This document shows positions 60,512-64,000 of a stretch of 64,000 nucleotides of DNA, piece by piece. The DNA is from Prochlorococcus sp. AG-347-K17 (lineage in GTDB: Bacteria; Cyanobacteriota; Cyanobacteriia; PCC-6307; Cyanobiaceae). Made by a program: the position numbers and the translations under genes. Within the stretch, counting starts at the first letter, position 1; each line of letters starts with the position of its first letter. The notes beneath the pieces are model-generated. The model saw nothing but the letters and a program-made list of their open reading frames with translations. It had not been told where the DNA came from and searched no databases. The stretch lies in contig QCCE01000001.1 of NCBI GenBank assembly GCA_003281385.1, positions 62,001 to 126,000 of the forward strand, given 5' to 3'.

Positions 60512-60682
60512 CTATGCGGCAAGATAATCTTTCTTAGAATCATTTTCTAGATAAACAGTTTTATTTTTTAAATTTCTTTTAGATGAAAGATATGCCATAT
60601 CGTATGAACTTATTCCATTTTTATAGGGATTGAAAAGAGCATTTTTAGATCTGTTTTTTTTACTCCTTTTGAAATCAATCAT
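60512..60682 (-). CDS. 56-aa basic small protein
   Basis: ATG at 60680-60682 to TAG at 60512-60514. The peptide MIDFKRSKKNRSKNALFNPY then KNGISSYDMAYLSS is very Lys/Asn-rich and soluble, with no motif. It begins a likely operon, because the MIF-like gene starts 2 bp after its stop. Role unknown. Confidence 0.6.
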   Translation of the reverse strand: MIDFKRSKKNRSKNALFNPYKNGISSYDMAYLSSKRNLKNKTVYLENDSKKDYLAA

Positions 60683-60835
60683 ATTTATTAGATCAATAAT
60701 TATTAATTTAACTTTTTTTGAATAGATGTCTAGTTTTTTTGAGAATTTTTAATTTATTAAATGAAAATAAATTCCCAATACACAATTAGAATTTCTTTTT
60801 ACTAGATTTGCTAAGAAGATTCTAAATTAATTGTT

Positions 60836-61474
60836 TTGGAAGTTTTAAATAATTATCAAAGGAGAAAACTTGACGAGAGTAATGATGAAGAATTTTATTC
60901 TGATCCAAAGTTTGTTTATCATCTAGATGCAAATTTCAGACAAAATTTATCATATTTATACGAAAGAGAAATTGATAATAATTCAATTATCCTTGATTTA
61001 ATGTCCAGTTGGGATAGTTATTTACCTAAAAAGAAAAAATATAAAAAAGTTATTGGACATGGTTTAAACAGACAAGAACTCGAAAAAAACAAAATTCTTG
61101 ATTTTTATTGGATACAAAACTTTAATTTAAGTCAACAAATTCCCCTAGACAAAGAAAGTGTTGATTGCTGCTTAATGGTTGCCGCATGGCAATATTTACA
61201 ATATCCAGAGAATTTAACCAAAGAGATTGCAAGAATATTGAGTAGAAAGGGCAAGATTATTATTGCTTTTTCTAACAGAGCATTTTGGCATAAAGCTCCT
61301 AACATATGGACTTCATCTACTGAGGAAGAGAGGGTCAAATATGTAAGAGAAGTATTAATCTCAAACGGATTTAATGAGCCAAAAATTATTAAAAAGTTTA
61401 CTGAACCTAAACTTAATATCTTTAATTTTTTAAATAGAGATCCATTTTATTGTTTAATCGCGGTCAAAGAGTAA
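60836..61474 (+). CDS. Class I SAM-dependent methyltransferase-like protein
   Basis: A 212-aa protein, TTG start at 60836-60838. The motif-I-like strand is IILDLMSSWDSYLPKKKKYK (the usual GxGxG is replaced by MSSWDSYLP), followed by VIGHGLNRQELEKN, VDCCLMVAAWQYLQ (motif II-like) and FSNRAFWHKAP. Related proteins occur across marine cyanobacteria and are annotated as methyltransferase type 11. The loss of the canonical glycine loop makes activity uncertain. Confidence 0.75.
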   Translation: MEVLNNYQRRKLDESNDEEFYSDPKFVYHLDANFRQNLSYLYEREIDNNSIILDLMSSWDSYLPKKKKYKKVIGHGLNRQELEKNKILDFYWIQNFNLSQQIPLDKESVDCCLMVAAWQYLQYPENLTKEIARILSRKGKIIIAFSNRAFWHKAPNIWTSSTEEERVKYVREVLISNGFNEPKIIKKFTEPKLNIFNFLNRDPFYCLIAVKE

Positions 61475-61581
61475 TTTTTAAATTACATAGAATTGAACAA
61501 TAACTCTATTAAAGTTATCAACTATTTTGCATAGCCATAATTTTAAATTTTTACTAATATTGGGTAGTTAAAATTAATCAT

Positions 61582-61827
61582 ATGGGTTCTAAAAGAGAAA
61601 AATATCCTGAAAAATGTCCTTGGGATCTTGGCCCTAATCAAAATTTAGCTCAAGAGGAAAATTGGACTTTAAGATTAGGAGAGTCAAATGTATGCTTTAG
61701 CAAAAATAAATTAGATAATAATTATTTTCATGTAATTAGTAATGAAAATGAAGAGCAAATATTAGCTTTTAGAGCAAGATTACTATATCAAAAACTACTT
61801 GATAAAGGCTTTAGATTGGTTGAATGA
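61582..61827 (+). CDS. Hypothetical protein, 81 aa
   Basis: A soluble protein with a distinctive N-terminus (MGSKREKYPEKCPWDLGPNQ, two Pro-rich turns) and a polar helical tail (EEQILAFRARLLYQKLLDKG). No family is recognised. It converges with the DUF3386 gene and stops 5 bp before it. Confidence 0.5.
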   Translation: MGSKREKYPEKCPWDLGPNQNLAQEENWTLRLGESNVCFSKNKLDNNYFHVISNENEEQILAFRARLLYQKLLDKGFRLVE

Positions 61828-61832
61828 AAAAC

Positions 61833-62486
61833 CTAATTTAATAAGCATAAATCCTCGAATACAAACTTTTGTGTTTCTTCTTCTTGCTTTTGGTTTAAGT
61901 ATTTTATTGTTCTGGAATTTAATATCCAATAATCCTCTTTACCTATATTTAGAAATCCATCCTCGTATTCCAATTTTTGAGACTTTTTCTGAAGTGTATC
62001 AGGATCAATTTGTTGACTAGTGTATTTTTTACTAAGGGAACCTGTTCCTGTATCTAAAAATTCTTCAACAAAAATTTCAATTATACTTCCATGAATTCTT
62101 CTGTAGACCATATTAATATGATTATTTTTAACTCTATATTTATCACCTTGATTCTTACCTGAAACACACATTTCAATCCCACTTTCAGAATTTTTTAACA
62201 AATTAAAATTATTTTCTGAATGCACTAATTCAAATTCTCTCTTTACCCTATGTATACAAACTTCAAATAACTGAGAGGCAATACTTTTAACAACTTTCTC
62301 ATCTTCAATTTTTTGAATATTTGGTTTAAAGTCTTTACCTAATACGAATTCACCTTCTTGAATATTATTATTAGTCAAAAAAATACATTTACCTTGGTAA
62401 CCAAAAAAATCATTCTTCCAAGTGTATCGATTTTCATAAGCCTTTCTGAAAATCTCCTTACAATTAATTTCTTTTAGATTATCCAT
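61833..62486 (-). CDS. DUF3386 family protein
   Basis: A 217-aa cyanobacterial protein. CKEIFRKAYENRYTWKNDFF then GYQGKCIFLTNN matches the start of DUF3386. MVYRRIHGSIIEIFVEEFLD TG-type beta strands follow. It is probably a soluble, beta-rich protein with unknown function. It is separated from pcb by 76 bp containing a terminator. Confidence 0.7.
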   Translation of the reverse strand: MDNLKEINCKEIFRKAYENRYTWKNDFFGYQGKCIFLTNNNIQEGEFVLGKDFKPNIQKIEDEKVVKSIASQLFEVCIHRVKREFELVHSENNFNLLKNSESGIEMCVSGKNQGDKYRVKNNHINMVYRRIHGSIIEIFVEEFLDTGTGSLSKKYTSQQIDPDTLQKKSQKLEYEDGFLNIGKEDYWILNSRTIKYLNQKQEEETQKFVFEDLCLLN

Positions 62487-62516
62487 AAATTTTTTTAATT
62501 AATGAAATAATTCTAC

Positions 62517-62551
62517 AAAAAAAAACCTCCCTGCTAGAGGAGAGGTTTTTT
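62517..62551 (-). terminator. Terminator of pcb
   Basis: AACCTC (62524-62529) pairs with GAGGTT (62542-62547). T runs on both sides make it bidirectional, mainly serving the minus-strand pcb 12 bp away. Confidence 0.85.
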
Positions 62552-62562
62552 ATCAGATTAAA

Positions 62563-63621
62563 CTAGTTTTGAGTAATTTTTGTATTTTCAATATTGTCAA
62601 AAGCTTGACCGATTTTCTTAAAGTCAAATCCCATTGCTCTTAGTGCGTGCCAAAGATGACCTTGTAAGAAAAAGAAACCCAAATAAAAATGAGTATTAGC
62701 AAGCCAAGCTCTTGAGCTATATGCTCCTGAACCTAAATCTACCGTATCAGTAAAATATGGGGCGAATTCAAATTGAAGCTTTAAGGGTTCTCCATATAGA
62801 TCAACTGGATATATGGTTGTATTTGAAGCACACCAAAAAGCAGCAACAAAAGCCATATAAGAAACACCAACAACTGAGTATGACAAAATTGCTTCAGCGC
62901 CAAGTAATCCTTTGCCTTTAAATTCTGTATATTCTCCAAATTGTTTAGTACAAATATGGAAAACTCCTCCAATTATTTCAAGGAAAGCTAGGAAAGCATG
63001 TCCTCCCATAACATCTTCCAGACTATCTATTTTTAAAAAATCAAATTGATGATTCCAGATAGCAGCAATATCCAAATTGTAAATAACTTGTCTTGTAGAT
63101 CCTATTGCAGGGTCGTAAATTCCATGAATGCGAGCCCATTCAACGAACATAATTGCTCCAAGTCCAAGAAAGATTAGATGATGACCAAGAATAAAAGTTA
63201 ATTTATCTGGGTCATCCCATTCGAAATCAAATTTTTGTGGCTTACTATTTTCTGGGTAGTCTCCAAGATCACCTGCAAATTTGTTGGAATGTAATAATCC
63301 CCCAGCACCCAATACTGCTGAGAAAATTAGATGTAATGTGCAAATTACAACAATTCCATATGGTTCTGTAATAACACCATTTTCAATGCCACCAATTCCA
63401 ATACCCGCAAGGTGAGGTAAAACAATTGCTTTCTGTGCACCCATTGGAATACTGGCGTCGTAACGAGCTAATTCAAATAATCCAAAAGCTCCTGCCCAGA
63501 ACATCATTAGGCCTGCATGGGCAGCATGAGCAGCTATGAATTTACCTGAACGGCCAACAACACCAGAATTCCCTGCATACCAGTCATAGGTAACATCAGA
63601 TTTTCCGTAAGTTTGTAACAC
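62563..63621 (-). CDS. pcb: Chlorophyll a/b-binding antenna protein Pcb (IsiA/CP43 family)
   Basis: A 352-aa six-helix antenna protein. Chlorophyll-binding His residues lie in AAHAAHAGLMMFWAGAFGLF, HLIFSAVLGAGGLLHSNKF, ILGHHLIFLGLGAIMFVEWA, MGGHAFLAFLEIIGGVFHIC and FYLGFFFLQGHLWHALRAMG. It lacks the long lumenal loop of CP43, as Pcb and IsiA do. Prochlorococcus uses Pcb instead of phycobilisomes. It lies 143 bp downstream of flavodoxin isiB on the same strand, which suggests an iron-stress-regulated Pcb. Which Pcb subtype (A-H) it is cannot be told without a tree. Confidence 0.95.
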   Translation of the reverse strand: MLQTYGKSDVTYDWYAGNSGVVGRSGKFIAAHAAHAGLMMFWAGAFGLFELARYDASIPMGAQKAIVLPHLAGIGIGGIENGVITEPYGIVVICTLHLIFSAVLGAGGLLHSNKFAGDLGDYPENSKPQKFDFEWDDPDKLTFILGHHLIFLGLGAIMFVEWARIHGIYDPAIGSTRQVIYNLDIAAIWNHQFDFLKIDSLEDVMGGHAFLAFLEIIGGVFHICTKQFGEYTEFKGKGLLGAEAILSYSVVGVSYMAFVAAFWCASNTTIYPVDLYGEPLKLQFEFAPYFTDTVDLGSGAYSSRAWLANTHFYLGFFFLQGHLWHALRAMGFDFKKIGQAFDNIENTKITQN

Positions 63622-63764
63622 TTGATTTAAGTAAACAGCAAATTGAGCTTATTGCTTATCAGTATTGTTTTTACATGTTCTTTACAGATTTAATTACTTA
63701 TGTAAAAAAAACATATGGTGAAAGAACAAATGTTACAAATTTGGAAAGAAATATCTGAAAAAGC

Positions 63765-64000
63765 TTACGCCAATGAAGGGATTTCACCCTTTAGCTGAGA
63801 AGCCCATGTTTCAAGACGCGAATCAGTCAAATCAGATTCGCTATCCTCATCAAGAGGTAATCCACAAAAGCTTTCTCCAATCACACTTTTAGACTCATCA
63901 AATGTATAAGAAGATTTATCTACGTAACCTACCATTTCGGCGCCTGCTTTTGTGAAATAGCTATGAAGTTCTTCCATTGCGTCGCAATAGTTTTCTGTGT
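63765..64000 (-). CDS. isiB: Flavodoxin (3' end; cut by the window edge)
   Basis: The visible C-terminal 78 residues read ENYCDAMEELHSYFTKAGAE, then MVGYVDKSSYTFDESKSVIG, FCGLPLDEDSESDLTDSRLE and TWASQLKGEIPSLA. This is the C-terminal half of a long-chain flavodoxin (G-Y-x-F-x-x-S-x-x-V and L-x-L-D-E-D motifs). The gene continues beyond base 64000. Flavodoxin replaces ferredoxin in iron-starved cells. It precedes pcb by 143 bp on the same strand. Confidence 0.9.
   Translation of the reverse strand, partial: TENYCDAMEELHSYFTKAGAEMVGYVDKSSYTFDESKSVIGESFCGLPLDEDSESDLTDSRLETWASQLKGEIPSLA

Noticed and set aside
1..64000. CRISPR arrays, insertion sequences, prophage or integrase genes
   Set aside because: I saw no spaced repeat arrays, no transposase or integrase motifs, and no att-like duplication next to the single tRNA.

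Overview
The window is about 64 kb of very AT-rich, densely packed DNA from a marine picocyanobacterium. It is almost certainly Prochlorococcus and looks like a high-light-type (streamlined, low GC) genome. The evidence is the mix of psbD/psbC, ycf4, petM, ycf39, a Pcb chlorophyll a/b antenna gene, four high-light-inducible (hli) genes, a SOM-type porin, NTRC-type thioredoxin reductase, a Yfr2-type ncRNA and many tiny conserved picocyanobacterial ORFs. No phycobilisome gene is seen. I cannot name the strain from sequence alone.

Layout. (1) 1-4.8 kb holds small, mostly uncharacterised membrane or short proteins (two DUF2839 copies, a PepSY-type membrane protein, DUF3764) and a glutamine-riboswitch/'downstream-peptide'-like RNA ahead of a 56-codon ORF. 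(2) 4.9-9.8 kb holds a sodium-solute symporter, SelO (YdiU), a secreted cupin and small ORFs. (3) 9.9-21.3 kb is a complete nitrate/nitrite assimilation and molybdenum-cofactor block: nirA, a nirX-like gene, moaB, moaD, moaE, moeA, moaC, narM, narB, napA (nrtP), mobA and moaA, with two perfect NtcA boxes between the divergent napA and mobA. This is an accessory trait present in only some Prochlorococcus. (4) 21.3-26.7 kb is an accessory small-gene zone with a second riboswitch-like element, a class I glutamine amidotransferase and an hli cluster. (5) 26.7-51.8 kb is core genome: ychF, an RND/ABC adaptor, polA, cysS, dxr, pntB/pntA2/pntA1, ntrC-type trxB, infA, ycf39, petM, ilvH, ycf4, psbD-psbC, maf, cobQ and a ferredoxin. 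(6) 51.8-54.9 kb is a gene-poor stretch with a Yfr2-type ncRNA, a broken small gene, a rhomboid protease and a 2OG-Fe(II) oxygenase. (7) 54.9-64 kb is rich in iron-related genes: tRNA-Ser, the ferric iron-binding protein gene futA/idiA, piuC-like hydroxylase, SOM porin, glyQ, DUF1824, MIF-like protein, DUF3386, a Pcb antenna gene and the 3' end of flavodoxin isiB.

How it works together. NapA imports nitrate and nitrite. NarB, helped by NarM and carrying molybdenum cofactor made by MoaA-E/MoeA/MobA, reduces nitrate to nitrite, and NirA reduces nitrite to ammonium. NtcA boxes, and possibly the two glutamine-sensing-like leaders, would tie this and nearby small proteins to nitrogen status. At the right end, ferric-iron uptake, flavodoxin (ferredoxin substitute) and a linked Pcb antenna form a plausible iron-stress set. 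The most unusual observations are the two riboswitch-like leaders in front of unknown short proteins, the Yfr2-type RNA with flanking dyads, the isiB-pcb linkage, the TGA-interrupted small gene and the cyclophilin gene lacking a normal start.
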